From Trichodelitschia bisporula (taxonomy: Eukaryota > Ascomycota > Dothideomycetes > Phaeotrichales > Phaeotrichaceae), in the NCBI GenBank assembly GCA_010356995.1, contig ML996694.1:123224-187223 (forward strand): a stretch of 64,000 nt of DNA. The letters are read 5' to 3'. The position numbers and the translations under genes are program-made. The notes under the pieces were generated by a model that made no database searches, was not told the origin of the DNA, and was given only the letters and a program-made list of their open reading frames with translations. How positions within the stretch are numbered: position 1 is the stretch's first letter; each line of letters begins with the position of its first letter. Below, piece by piece: positions 22,936 through 35,009 of this stretch.

Positions 22936-23302
22936 CCCCCCAAACCCCACACCTCGTCTCACGTTGTCATCATCTCCACTCTGTCCATCTCATCGCGATC
23001 CTGCGCAAGGTGTGGCGAAAACTCGTGCTGCAGCCACTTCTCCTGCTGCCGAGCCTCTGCGCAACTCGTGTCGCATTGCTCTCTGACGCCTGATCTCCAA
23101 CCTCCAAGCTCCACACAAGGGCTCCACCATCATCACCTCCACCTCTATCTCTATCAGCCAACCCTACCATCTCAATACATCTGCAGCGTCCTTGCATCCA
23201 ACGTCGCCCGTCGCGTGTCGCATCCCCTGCCCTCGCTCCATTCCGTGGTCCGAAAGGCATTCTGCGGACCGGCTGGCCACCCGCGACCGCATTCCTTGAA
23301 GC

Positions 23303-26197
23303 ATGGCGCTCGTAGCGCCGCCAGCCCATGAGCGCAAGCGCGTCAAGGTCTACGAGCTGAGGAGCAATGACTGGTTTGATCGCGGCACGGGGTTCTGCAC
23401 TGGACATCTGGTCAACGTGAGTACCGCTACCCGATGTTTTCCCCTCACCACAGCCCGTCGCGCCAAGACTGCCGTTGTCCAACACTGCTGGGACATGTGG
23501 AGGTGTGCACATCGCTAACGCGTTTTTCTTAAACAGGAGGAGGCGCGCATTCACGTCGAGTCCGAAGATGATCCTGCGCGTATATTGCTGGACGCGAGGA
23601 TCTCTAGAGAGGATGGCTACCAGAAGCAACAAGGTCCGTGCTTGCCAGTTGGTCGATGACGAGAAGGAAACGATGCTAAGCGCTATAGACACCTTGATTG
23701 TCTGGACAGACGCAAATGTCACGGACATGGCTCTGAGCTTCCAGGAGCCAGAGGGCTGCGCTGCGATATGGTACGACTCCATACGAACTCCATGCGCTGT
23801 AGCTGACAGACCAGGGAATTCGTGAGTGAAGCGCAGCAGAGATTGGGAGGAGGCCCTGTGGCCGGTGGTATGAATTTTCTCATATCTCCTACCGCGCCGG
23901 CGTGGCTAACCTCTCAAGAAGACGGTCTGTCCGACGACGTCATGGACTCGGCTCACTCTTTCTCGCTCCCGCCGCCCGAGCTCGGCAACCTACCGGACAT
24001 AGAGAATGCTATGCGCCAGGCCAACGCAACGGCGCAGGGCCGCGACGCCATGGCCAAGTTTGTTGTGTCGGCTGATTACATTGCGAAGCTGGTGCCGTTG
24101 GTCGAGATGGCTGAGGACTTGGAGAGTCTGGTTGATTTGCATCGGCTGTGCAACATGATGAAGACGCTGATCCTGCTCAACGATACGTCCATCATGGAGT
24201 ACGTGGTGACGGACGAAGTGATATTGGGCGTGGTGGGCGCACTGGAGTGTAGGTTTTTCGCTGCCAGATCTTTCGGATGCTGATGCGCCTAGATGACCCC
24301 GATTTCCCCAGCCACAAGGCGAATCACCGCCAGTACCTAGCGGACCCGTCGCGCTTCAAGGAGGTCGTCAAGTGGGAGGACCCAGTGATACGGAGAAAGA
24401 TCCACCACACCTACCGCCTGCTATACCTCAAGGACGTTGTCATGGCTCGAATACTGGACGATCCCACCTTCGGCGTACTCAACTCCCTCATCTTCTTCAA
24501 CCAGGTCGACATCGTCCAATACGTGCAGAACAACGCGGTGTTCCTCCGGGAGCTGTTCGGTCTCTTCGGGCCACAGGAGACAGATGTGCGGCGCAAGAAG
24601 GAGGCGGTCATGCTCATCCAGCAGTGCTGCCAAATCGCAAAGAACCTGCAAGCCAACGCGCGCCAAATGCTCTATTCGAGCTTCATCACGAGCGGCCTGT
24701 TCAGCGTCATCACCTTTGCGCTGAAGCACGTCAACGCGTCCATCCGCATGGCCGGCGCCGAGATCCTGATGGCGCTCATCGAACACGACTCGCTCATGCT
24801 GCGCGGCCAGATCTTCAAGGCGATTCAGGACCAGACGAAGCCGCTTACGGACACATTGATTGAGCTGCTCCTAGCAGAGACAGATCTTGGGGTCAAGTCG
24901 CATATGGCGGACGCCATCAAGATTCTGTTGGATCCGACGGCGAATACCCAGTCGATGGAGGCGATTGGCCGCCAGAACGTGGACTTTTTTGCGCGGTTCC
25001 GCAGCAACTCTGCTATGGCGCAGCCGGAGAATTTTGGGCTGGAGTTCTATACGGCGTCGGCGAAGAAGCTCTTCCGTCCGCTGAGGGAGTTGGAGGGCCG
25101 TGAGTCGAGTAGGTTTTCGTATCTCTATACCGCGTATGTGGACTAACGGTGTAGTGCGTACCCTCACGCAGCAGGAGATTGCGCTCTACTCGCATCTCGT
25201 CGAAGTACTCTGGTACTTTGTCCGCCAACACTCCCTCCGCAGCCGCGGCTTCCTAGAGCAAGAGAACCTCTCCGCACGCGTCGCGCAACTCATGCAATGT
25301 CCGGAGAAACACCTCAAACTCACAGCGCTCAAGTACTTCCGCGTCTGCATCGGCCTGCACGACCCCTTCTACAGCAGGCAAATTACGGCAAACCGGCTCT
25401 TCGAACCCGTCCTCGACATCGTGGATCAAACCATGGCGCGCGATAACTTGCTCAACTCTGCCTGTTTGGAGTTATTCGAATTCATCAAGAGGGAGAATAT
25501 GAAGGATCTTGTTTTGCACCTGGTTGAGAATTATCAGGAGCGGCTGGAGCGCATTACGTATGTGCCGACGTTTAGGGAGTTGATTGATAAGTACGAGCAG
25601 TACATCGCCCCTCCCCCCGAGAATTTGTCTTTCACGAGCGTGGAGACGGAGGCTACGCCCCTGCGTCTAAGGAATAGTGGCCATTTCACGGGTCTCGCGG
25701 AACCGGATCCGGTCCAGGCGGCGTATTTCGAGGAAGGGGATGATGGGGATGAGAATGCGGAGCCCCCGCCGCCGGCCACCAATGGGTCTACGCCTGTCAA
25801 GCCGTTGGTTGATTACCCAGAGGACGACGACGAGCCCATGGACATTCTGGCGGGGGACATGACATCCGACCCCTCCGACCCCGCGCCCACCATCGAGGCT
25901 GCACCCCCTAGCACGCCCTCCCCGCCGCAGAACGCTGCGCCCAGTCCTCCAGAGCGGGTCGCTGAAAAGCGCAGGAGAGAAGAGGATGATGATGATGAGT
26001 TGGGGAAATTGACCGCGCAGCCGAAGAGGAGGAGTAGTAGTAGTAGTCTGGGGAGTGCGACGGGGGTGACGGCGGCGAGTGTGGGGACGGGGATGAATAC
26101 GAGGAGGAAGAAGGGTTTGGGGGGGAAGGATGGGGGGGCGGGGAAGAAGATTAGTATTAGTCTTGCGGTTAAGAGTGGGGAAAGGGAGGGAGCGTAG
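23303..26197 (+). CDS. PSY2: PP4 regulatory subunit 3 (SMEK/Psy2)
   Basis: Psy2 targets protein phosphatase 4 to substrates such as phosphorylated H2A and checkpoint kinases during DNA-damage recovery. Six exons (23303-23416, 23537-23633, 23689-23770, 23815-24248, 24293-25099, 25155-26197) give 858 residues. The N-terminal EVH1/PH-like domain (RVKVYELRSNDWFDRGTGFC ... LIVWTD ... DMALSFQEPEGCAAIWEFV) binds proline-containing ligands. The SMEK domain and armadillo-like repeats follow: YDPDFPSHKANHRQYL, KIHHTYRLLYLKDVVMARIL, LNSLIFFNQVDIVQYV and TLTQQEIALYSHLVEVLWYF. The C-terminal 190 residues are disordered and acidic, with a KRRREEDDDDE stretch, an RRSSSSS run and a basic end. Intron 1 is 120 nt, longest in the gene. 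Confidence 0.95.
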
Positions 26198-27541
26198 GGG
26201 GAGGGCGTTGGGATGGGGGAGGGGATGAGGGGATAGGGGGGGGTGTGGGCGTGCTGTTTATGGTTGTTTGAACTGATGAGCGGTGGACTGGACAATGAGG
26301 TGCAACACGTTCGGCGTCTTTATGGGTGTCTCTCTGCGGAGGGGGGGGGCGTTTAGCGCGTTGGGTATGGAAGGGGTCGTGGTTTTCGGCTCTTCTCTTT
26401 TGTCGAAGGATTTGACTGGCCCTGAGGGGTTGGGAGCGTGGTTTCGTTTATGGCTAGATGCGCGCGCGGCGAGGATCTGGTCTTTACTTGTATGATAATG
26501 GGTACGAGGATGAAGTGCTGATGATGGAGGGCATGTGGTGGGGGGGGGGGGGAGGGGTAAAGCTGAGTCCAACCAAATCGTGATGATGCAACCTACCGTG
26601 TTTATCTATTGAATAAGTACGGGACTTGCTCCACTGCACATAAAGGTTCCGAGCAGCGAGAAGTCCCAATCATGATATCCCAACCGCAGGCCGGCGTCGT
26701 GAACTTCACCTGCGGAGCCAACGACCCGGCCCGAGACCGCAGCCAATCCCCACCCACCAACACGGCATCCCGACTTCCCGACCTCCTCCCAACTCTCAGC
26801 CTCGTCGCTCCGCCCAGCAGTCCAGCATGCAACGCCTCACAGCCCAGCGTTTACAACATTCAACAGCTAAAAGCGACATTGTTCATGTTTATTAAACGCA
26901 TCATGCTACGACCATAGGCTGCATCAGTCATCTTGGGGTACGTCTGCAGGAGGTTGAGATCTGGAACGTTTCCCGCGTGAAGTTTCGCGCGCCACGGGTT
27001 GGCGTGCCCTGGGTACAGTATTGTGTACGCAAAACTGCCTACATCCCAAGAAGTCGACGAGTTCCACCTAGTTCTAGCAACTTGAAAAAGCGCGATGAAA
27101 TGGCTTGCCGCCGAGATGCTGCCATCGCCCTCCTCATCTTCTTAACCTTCCCATCCAAAGCCGCAATCGCCAATACCAACACCCAAACGCCAGGACCATC
27201 CAACACCCCAGCTATAGCATAAAACACCCGCGTGCCCAGACCTCCAACACCACAGCCCTATATCTAACTCCCACAGCCCACTCTCCCCCACACGCGGCCG
27301 CTTCCGCATAACGCCGTCCATCCGGCGACGATCACCCGCTGCTTTGTTTAGAATGGGCGCTGGCGTTGGCGTATCGGCGAAAGTACGCCCAGTTGGCCAG
27401 CGGCGGGGAAGCTATGGGAACAGCCGTGCAGAGGGGGCGATATAAGATGCCCCGCGCCATGATGCCCTCACCCAGTATCTACACTCCCTCACCCCCACCA
27501 CATTCCTTCCCTCGCCTCCTCCGCGAGGCCGACATCCCACG
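26198..27541. other. Intergenic region with G-runs and a TATA-like promoter end
   Basis: G homopolymers of 10-12 nt occur near 26340 and 26540. At about 27439 the sequence CGATATAAGATG lies roughly 100 bp before the protease start and could be its TATA element. No gene was found. Confidence 0.5.
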
Positions 27542-29041
27542 ATGTACCTCCTCCCCGCCCTCCTCCTCCTCCCCCTCGCCTCCGCCATCCCCACCCCCTC
27601 AGAACCAGAACCCCCCCTCCAAAAGCGCTCCTTCAGCATCCCGCACCCCGCCCGCCCCCTCTCCGACGGCCCCGCAGCCCTCCACCGCGCCTATCTAAAA
27701 CACGGCATCCCCGTCCCCGCCAGCCTACGCAAACGCGCCTTCGGGTTCCTCCCACCGGCACCAGTACCAGCACCAGTACCAGGGGCATCGCAAGTCTTCG
27801 CTCCGGCGAGGGCGGCGCCGACGGCGGCAGCCCCGGGTAGCCCAGCGGCCCTTGCGGGGCCGGATAACGGCGTGACGAGCGTCGCGGCGGTTACGGTGCG
27901 GAATGATCTCGAGTACCTGTCTGTGGTGGAAGTGGGGGGAACGAAGCTGAGGTTGGATTTTGATACGGGGAGCAGTGACCTGTAGGTTTCCCAGCCCCCT
28001 CCCCCGTTCGCCCGCTTCGTTCACTCGCTTCGCGCGCTCGCTTCGCTCGCTCAGGCTAATGATCCAGGTGGGTGTTCTCCGACCGCCTCCCCGTCGACCA
28101 ACGCAACGGCCACGCTTTCTACGCCGTCGCCGACAAGACCTCCGCCGCACAGCCCGGTCTAAGCTGGAAAATCGCCTATGGGGATGGGAGCGGTGCGGCG
28201 GGGATTGTGTACACTGATCGCGTGAGCGTGGGGAATGCGACTGCTACATCACAAGCCGTCGAAGCCGCGACGTCGATAAGTGTCGAGTTCATCCAGGAGC
28301 ATAGTGATGGATTGCTGGGGCTAGGCTTCGGACACACGAATACCATCAAGCCCAAGGCCCAGCCGACGTTCTTCGAGAACATAAAGCACGCGCTCCGGGA
28401 ACCGTTGTTTACGGTTACTTTGAAGAAGAATTCGAGCGGGATTTACGATTTTGGGTGGGTTGATCGCGCGAAGTATGCGGTACGTTCACTTTCGGGGATC
28501 CGTGATGTGGGGCGGGGCTGATGAAAAGCAGGGCGAGTTGCAGTACGTGCCTATCAATACGACCCGCGGATACTGGGAGTACACGGCGACGGGCTATGCA
28601 GTCGGCACGGGGCCAATGGTCGACATGCGCTTCCAGTCCATCGCCGACACGGGCACGACGCTGATGCTCATGCCGCCCGCCGCGGTGGCGGCGTACTACG
28701 CCGCGGTTCCCGGGGCAAATCTCAACGCCACGGAAGGCGGCTGGGTCTTCCCGTGCACGTCTGCGCTGCCGGATCTCAAGGTGCGCATGGGAGACGTGGT
28801 AGCGGTTGTGCAGGGACAATTCATCAACAGAGGGGTGAGTATGACGCCGGGGAGCGCGGCGTGCTATGGGGGGTTGCAGAAGGGGAGTGAGACGCTGAGT
28901 ATCTGGGGGGATGTGTTTTTAAAGAGTCAGTTTGCGGTGTTTGATGGGCGGGAGCCGCCGAGGATTGGGTTTGCGCCGCAGAGGAGCTTTGAGCCGTTTG
29001 ATTTTGTGGCGCAGAAGTTGAGTGATAAGTTGGTGGTGTAG
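27542..29041 (+). CDS. Secreted pepsin-like aspartic protease (family A1)
   Basis: The enzyme would be an acid endopeptidase secreted or anchored outside the cell. Three exons (27542-27981, 28068-28479, 28532-29041) give 453 residues. Residues 1-15 form a signal peptide (MYLLPALLLLPLASA), followed by a propeptide of about 120 residues with basic sites (QKRSF, RKRAFG) suited to processing and an APVPAPVPG linker. The catalytic aspartates lie in LRLDFDTGSSDLWVFS and RFQSIADTGTTLMLMP; YGDGSGAAG is the flap region and DGLLGLGFG is typical. The last part has SIWGDVFLKSQFAVFDGREP and IGFAPQR. Few cysteines are present (near PCTS and ACYGG), consistent with one disulfide. The first intron is GC-rich with repeated TCGCTTCG pieces. 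Confidence 0.93.
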
Positions 29042-29922
29042 TAGGTTGGATAGGGTTCGACGGGTGGCGTTGGGGTTCGTGCTTGGACAGGGTAATGTAG
29101 AGTGGTAAAGGGTAAATAAAGATGAGTGCTGTTGATCTTTCGCTTCAAACGTGGGGCGCTTCAGGGTTTGATTTCTTGGGGAGCCTGTACATAAAACGGG
29201 TTGGCATCGGCCGAAAAGGGAGAGTGAAGTCGGATGGTAATTGTATCTTGGGAACGCATGATCTGGGGCTCGGTGATATCAGATCGAAGTATGGCAGGGA
29301 AGTATAGGGGAGTACGTCGAAAGTGTAGGATCCAACGGCCGTACCGGAGCAATCGCCCGTACGGCAGGTTCCCCACAACGGATCGCCCTTGGAGATGTCG
29401 TAAAAGTTCAAGAACCTGGACTGCGTATTGAGCGGCGTCTCCGGGTCCGTTGCACAAGCCCGGAGCACGGTGAGAATTACGGGCCGGTTGAGGCCTCGCG
29501 GTCGGTACGATCAACCCGGCTCATCGCCGGACGCTGCATCCCGAGTATTGCTGGATACTCTCCCGAGAGCGAGGAAGAAAATGGCGGGCCGCACGTCGAA
29601 GCAAGGCGTAGGCCGGACCGAAATACCGAAGCAGACCGTAACCCCTCGCCCATCGGCCGCCAGATCCAGTTTCCGAGCGAGAAGTCCAGACACCTTCCTC
29701 ATTCCCACCCATGACGTGAACGAGGCGCAGGGCGCATAAGCAGAAGAAGTAGCATTACCGAACCACCAGTTCTATATGCCTTCCCCTTCCCCCCCTTCCC
29801 GCTCGCGGGTTAAAGAACACAGCAATGCACATGGCGTAGTATAAACCCATCCTCCCATGCAAAACGCCCCCCCCCCCGTATCCCAGACCCTAGGAGAACA
29901 TCCCACCAGCGAGCGTACAACA
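29042..29922. other. Convergent intergenic region
   Basis: About 880 bp separate the protease from the large minus-strand orphan. Short frames on both strands lack coding signs. A run of C occurs near 29865-29877. Confidence 0.55.
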
Positions 29923-32373
29923 CTAACCCCTCCCAAACCGCGCCCTCACCCGCTCCCGCCACCCCATCTTCCGCGGCGTCCCAGGCGCACCCCTCACCCC
30001 CTCCCCAGCACCAACAGCCACACTCGCCCTCCCCCCAAATCCACTTCGCGCACTCTCGCCCACGGCAACAGATGCCCTCTCCGCCCTCAAACCCCTCTCC
30101 ACCCCCCCCCTCCTCACAGCCTCCCGTTCCCACATCCGATCGCACTCCCTCCAAAACCGGCCACCCCTCGCCGTTTCGTCGTCGCTACTCCCGCTGAACG
30201 CGCTCTTCGTCGGGGAGGCGTTCGCACTGGCACGGCCTTCGAGGGCGGAGAGCGCGGCGCGGTGCGCAGGGAGGGTTGGTTCTTGGTGGGGGAGGGATAG
30301 CGTGGGCGGTGGGAGCGTCAGGGTAGGCAGCACCAGCGTCGGCGGCTCGGGCTCCTCGTCCACCTCCGTCTCGTCCTCCTCTTCCGCTTGAACTTGCATA
30401 TCCCGCGTCTCCATATCTCGCGTTTCCGTATCCCGTTTCTCGGCAGATGGTGAAGTTGTGACGCCCGACCCATCCAGCTCAAGCGGTACCCTCACGCCCT
30501 CCTCCCCCTCGACCACAATCATCGGCGTAACAACCTCCTCCCCACGCACGCCGCCACCCCAGCCGATCCATTCCCACCCCAGTGCCCCGCCAGCGGACCA
30601 CGAGCGGCGCGCGCGGGAGGGGATAGGGCGGGGGGGACGTTCGGTGGACGGGACGGGGGAGGCGGATAGAGCGGTGTTAAGCGTGAGATTAGGTGCCGGC
30701 TGTGTAGATACTAAAATCGGTGGCTCTGTCGGTGCCGAGCGAATCGTCGTTAGTCCCGCAGCCGGCGACCCATCCCGCTCTCCCCGTCCACGGCGTACCG
30801 TGGTCGCGGGACTCGGACTCCGGGAGCACGAATACGCGCTCTGCGCTCTACTCCTCGGCGGGAGGGACAACGGCCTCGGCTTCGTTGCATCAAGCGGGAG
30901 CGAGACAGCCCTCATCTTCGGCCCGAGACAGGGCAGCGCCTCCTCCGTCGGGAACCGAAAATGCGGAGACCAGCTCTCCGCAAAGAACACCCACGCCGCG
31001 GACAAAACAACCAAATCCCTCAACCCGCCATCCGTCTTCACCATCTCCACCCCCCCAGCCTGATCTGGCACCTCGTAGCTATCATAAACATCAAGCTGCT
31101 GCTCGCTCAGCGCCGCCACGACGGGATGCCTCGTCGTTCCGGGGAGCAGGGTGGTGAAGTAGAACCGGCGCTCCTCGTCGGGACCACTCCTCCGCCGCTT
31201 CGCCTTGGGGATGAACCAGCGCGCGGATTGTGTCGCGGGGCCGGATGCTTGTCTTGCGAGATCATAAACCCCGCTCCCGCCGGGCGTCGCGCGCCACACC
31301 GCGTCGTCAGTGCACAAGAGCACAACCCCAGCCCCCGCCCCAGCCCCAGCATCCGCAGCAATCACGCCCACGACCTCCGCATCATCATCCTCATCCTCCT
31401 CCGCCCCATGGCGCCAATCCCCCGCGCGCAGCACAACGAGATCATCACCCCTAACCCCCTCCCTCCGGCCACGGGCATGCCGCTGCAACTTCTGCGCTAG
31501 CTTGGTGCGCGGCGCGAAGCGGCTCCCGGGGACGATTTCGAAGATGGGTTTATGGAAACCGGACGGCGTGCGGAGTTGGAGCTGGAGCAGGACGCGCGGT
31601 CTTATGAGGCCTGTTTTGCGGAGGGGGACGGTGGTGGGGGGTGGGTGCGCGAGGCGGTATTGGGTCCGGGGGCGGCGGGGTTTGCGCGGGGAGGGAGGGG
31701 GGGAGGCGGAGACGGTGGGGATGGCGGGGGGTGGAGAGAAGGCGGGTGGTGGAGAGGTGTAGGCTGTTGGGGTAGTGGGGGCCAGAGGTGTCCTGAGAGA
31801 AGGGGCGGGGGAGCGCGGGGCTGGCGATGAGGTGATGGGGTCGGGTGGTCGCGGGGGCGCGGTGAGCGACGGACTGTCTGGCGGGGAGTGGTCGTCGAAG
31901 GCGCCGGGGATGCGCAGGCGGAGATCTTCGGGGTGACGCATTGACCGGATGGCTGCGGTGTGATGCTCTTCCTTCGCTGTGACAGTGACACCGGCCTCCT
32001 CTTCAACATCAACATCAACATCCTCAATCTCCCCCTCCTCAGGCACATCCCTCAACTCCGCCATCGTAACCCTAACACTACTCGCCCTAACCGGACCAGT
32101 CCTCTTCACCGCCGGCGGGGCATGCGGACTCCGCTGCCGAATATCATTCAACACACTAAGCGGTGATCTAGGCAGCAGACGCGGATTCTGACGGACGGCC
32201 GCGGGCGGTGTAGTCGTGGGTGTAGTGGAAGGCGATGGTGTGGCGGTGACACTCGAGGGCGCCGCCGCACTGCCAACGGTGGCATGCCTCCTCAGGCCGG
32301 CGCGGCGCGCGCGCGAGAATTCGTGCCCGTGCTGCGCGGCGGCATCGGCGGTGAGCATCGAGAACTGGAACAT
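29923..32373 (-). CDS. Large, mostly disordered orphan protein (816 aa)
   Basis: One open frame of 817 codons with a consistent GC-rich coding style; no intron is required. I recognise no catalytic family. Residues 1-260 are disordered and proline/threonine-rich with an acidic patch (VPEEGEIEDVDVDVEEE) and many SP/TP sites. Residues about 265-520 look globular: RPRVLLQLQLRTPSGFHKPI, FEIVPGSRFAPRTKLAQKLQ, DDLVVLRAGDW, VVLLCTDDAVWRATPGGSGV, RWFIPKAKRRR, RFYFTTLLPGTTRHPVVAAL and VLSAAWVFFAESW. The rest is again low-complexity, with MET-RDT repeats and a basic arginine-rich C-terminus (RKMGWRERVRARFGRG). The pattern suggests a fungal-specific scaffold or regulator; that is inference from composition only. 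Confidence 0.6.
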   Translation of the reverse strand: MFQFSMLTADAAAQHGHEFSRARRAGLRRHATVGSAAAPSSVTATPSPSTTPTTTPPAAVRQNPRLLPRSPLSVLNDIRQRSPHAPPAVKRTGPVRASSVRVTMAELRDVPEEGEIEDVDVDVEEEAGVTVTAKEEHHTAAIRSMRHPEDLRLRIPGAFDDHSPPDSPSLTAPPRPPDPITSSPAPRSPAPSLRTPLAPTTPTAYTSPPPAFSPPPAIPTVSASPPPSPRKPRRPRTQYRLAHPPPTTVPLRKTGLIRPRVLLQLQLRTPSGFHKPIFEIVPGSRFAPRTKLAQKLQRHARGRREGVRGDDLVVLRAGDWRHGAEEDEDDDAEVVGVIAADAGAGAGAGVVLLCTDDAVWRATPGGSGVYDLARQASGPATQSARWFIPKAKRRRSGPDEERRFYFTTLLPGTTRHPVVAALSEQQLDVYDSYEVPDQAGGVEMVKTDGGLRDLVVLSAAWVFFAESWSPHFRFPTEEALPCLGPKMRAVSLPLDATKPRPLSLPPRSRAQSAYSCSRSPSPATTVRRGRGERDGSPAAGLTTIRSAPTEPPILVSTQPAPNLTLNTALSASPVPSTERPPRPIPSRARRSWSAGGALGWEWIGWGGGVRGEEVVTPMIVVEGEEGVRVPLELDGSGVTTSPSAEKRDTETRDMETRDMQVQAEEEDETEVDEEPEPPTLVLPTLTLPPPTLSLPHQEPTLPAHRAALSALEGRASANASPTKSAFSGSSDDETARGGRFWRECDRMWEREAVRRGGVERGLRAERASVAVGESARSGFGGRASVAVGAGEGVRGAPGTPRKMGWRERVRARFGRG

Positions 32374-34215
32374 GACGAGGGCGACCCGGTGTTTGGGCGG
32401 GGAGGCGAAGGGTAGTGAGGGCTGGGCCCGGCGGCGGAGGGCATGGGCGATTGGGGTAGGGACGGCGGATGCGGTGGGATTATGAGTGATGTGTGTTTGT
32501 GTGTGTGTGGATTGATGTCTGTTAGGTGAAGGCTTTCCGGTCGGAGGCGTACGTAGCAGGGCGACCGTTTTGTTGTTTGGTGCGATGGTTGGTATCGTGG
32601 TTTAGTGTGCGCTAATGGGCTGGGTAGACGATGTGGGGAGCGGAAGGCGAAGGCTGCGCGTGCCGGGACTTGGCTTAGGTTTGGCCTGCCCCTGCGATGT
32701 GTACGCGGAGACGGAGGACGGAGATGCCGGTGATGGCGATGAATAGTGTGGTACGGTGTTGAGGGAATGAAGGAGAGAGGATCGTGGGAATGAAGGAGAG
32801 AGGATCGTGAGAATGAGAGAAAGTGGAAGTGTGAGAGCAAAAGGAGAGCCGAAGAATAAGGTTAGAATATTACTGGATACACGCTCACCAACCCTCCAAC
32901 ACAACTGACCAGACAACAAGTGACAGGATCAACAACGCTATCCACAGCTGAAGAACAGGAGCTGAAGGAACACGAAGCCGGGGCAAAGTGGTGCAATGTG
33001 CAACAACACCATTCCACGCCGACATCTACATCCGTACTGCATATCTCCAACCCACCCTCTCCCCATCACCACGCAAACCAAGGCGCTCCTCAGCCCTACC
33101 CCCCGCCAAAACAGGCTGGATGGCAGACTCCAATCCCCCCGACTCGGCTCATGAATCCCCCCGTCGCATCCAGGCACGTCTCTTCAGCCCCGGGCGTCCC
33201 GACGCAATTAATCGCCCACACGTCTCGTCGGCCTCAATATCGCTTCTCTTATTCGCTGTAAACCCCCCCTTCAGCGCTCAGGCACCCCGGCAGTGGCAGC
33301 CGCGCCGCGCGCATCCGGCTGCGGACGAATGCCGGCCCAGGCGACGTCGATCCCCGTGATTGCTGACCGGTATCGAGGGGGGGACGGCTTCATATCGCAC
33401 TCATCTATCATATTACCCCGATAGATAATTCCATCTCCAAACATCGTCATAAGCACCTGTAAGCATCATCGAAATCGAACATCGAAGCCAACTCCCCATT
33501 CCAGCCGCAAAAATCCAGTTTCTACGGTATCGCTCAAGCCGAGCGCCTGCCGCTCCCGCTCACCCCGACCTCAGCTTCTCCCCACAATCCCAGCTTCCAC
33601 TGCAGCCATCGCGAACCCAGCCGGCATCGCATGCGCGCGGATCGGCGCGGATGCTGGCGTCGCTCCGCATCCGGCTTGGCTGCGTCGAGGCGGAATGGGG
33701 AGACTGAACAATTCCGAGGACGTTAGTGGCTGCCAACGCGGGGTAAAAAAGAGCCAAAGAAAGGATATCAACTCGTGCTAAAGTAAATGGATTTAAGAGA
33801 TTTTGTAGCCGGAGTTAGAGCATTTGGGTATGTCCGCAGATCAAGTTTAGCTGTCTATACTGAGGTATCGCTCATTGTGATCGCGGACCTATCAGTCCAC
33901 CGTATAGCGACAGCCCGGCTTGTGCGAACTAGACGCTTCCCGCGTGCTCCGGTCTGCCATTGCCGTCAGCTACCGCACTCTAGAACACCAGCGAACACCA
34001 CCCTTTCCCTTTCCACCATGACATCGTCATCTCGTGCCCAATCCGCCTCTTCCCGCCCTTAACCCTCACACTACATCACGTGACCCCACGGCTCCCCTTG
34101 AAAAGCCTCCGCCGCGTCTTCCGAAAGCGGAAATATAAGTCCCGCCCCAAGCCCAAACCGTCAACCACCCAACCTTACAGCCTTACAGCCTTACACCTCA
34201 TCCACATTCAACAAA
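32374..34215. other. Intergenic region, no gene recognised
   Basis: A (TG)n-like stretch lies near 32490-32510 and a duplicated GGAATGAAGGAGAGAGGATCGTG near 32764-32810. From about 33980 the sequence becomes a promoter of the downstream small gene, with a CACGTG motif at about 34077 and a CCCCTTG stress-type element at about 34093. Confidence 0.5.
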
Positions 34216-34655
34216 ATGTCCAACCCCGGCCCCATCTCCTCGAACCGCGAATTGCTTTCCGATCTTAAGGAAGACACCGCAGAGCGTATGCGCGCCCACG
34301 AGCCCGGTGCTTCGCATGTAGCTGGTGAGTTGCTGCCTCCCTTCGCCTTGCAGCGCGTGCTAATCCTAGCCTAGGTGCGACTGGGAAGCTAGCGAGCGCA
34401 ATCGCGCAGCACCACGACATCGGCGCTGGGAACTTAGCCTCAGGCACGCGGACCGTGCTGGGGAGCGTGCCCGTCGGCCGAGGGCCGCTGGATCGCGACG
34501 CGGTGCTCGAGAGTTTGGATATGAGGGCGACGAAGAAGATTGATGAGCAGACGGGGGGCGAGGGGTTTGGGCAGGAGAGGGGGAGTGAGGGGGCGAGGCT
34601 GCAGAGTGCGGCGGAGCAGTATGCGATGGGGATGGAGGGGGAGGGGAGGAAGTAG
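34216..34655 (+). CDS. Small hydrophilic protein, possibly LEA/seed-maturation-like (SMP)
   Basis: Two exons (34216-34324, 34375-34655; 50-nt intron) give 129 residues with no signal peptide or membrane segment. The sequence is hydrophilic and rich in Ala, Gly, Glu and Arg: LKEDTAERMRAHEPGASHVA, GATGKLASAIAQHHDIGAGN and LASGTRTVLGSVPVGRGPLD. The spacing of G/A-rich helices recalls the SMP domain of LEA-type desiccation proteins, which also occurs in fungi, but the match is by pattern only. The promoter carries CACGTG and CCCCT motifs, compatible with stress induction. Function is not established; another small disordered protein is equally possible. Confidence 0.55.
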
Positions 34656-35009
34656 ATGGGGTGTGTGTAGGGACTAGAAAGGGAGTTTGAATGGAAGACA
34701 TTGGCTTGAAGTGCGTGCAGATGACCGATTGATGTGGCATCGCTTCTCGGGTCTGTCGTACATATATTGACCAGGAGGTGATTATCTTCTAGTGCTGTTG
34801 GATATCAAACACTGATAGCTCTACCCCGATTTAACCCAGAGCCGGATCGTCCTTCCCATCTCTCGGGAATTTTGGAAGGGGATGTATCGGCCCTTTTACT
34901 GCTTTGGCGGCAAGGAAATCGGCCCTCGGCGAGTAAAGCGATTCAACCCTTCGAGCGCTTAACGGACAATAAGCTAAACGCTCTTAGTACTCGGCCTTTT
35001 GTTGTTTGC

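Noticed and set aside
22455-22962. Frame running through the N gap
   Set aside because: The unknown bases remove stops artificially, so the frame is meaningless.
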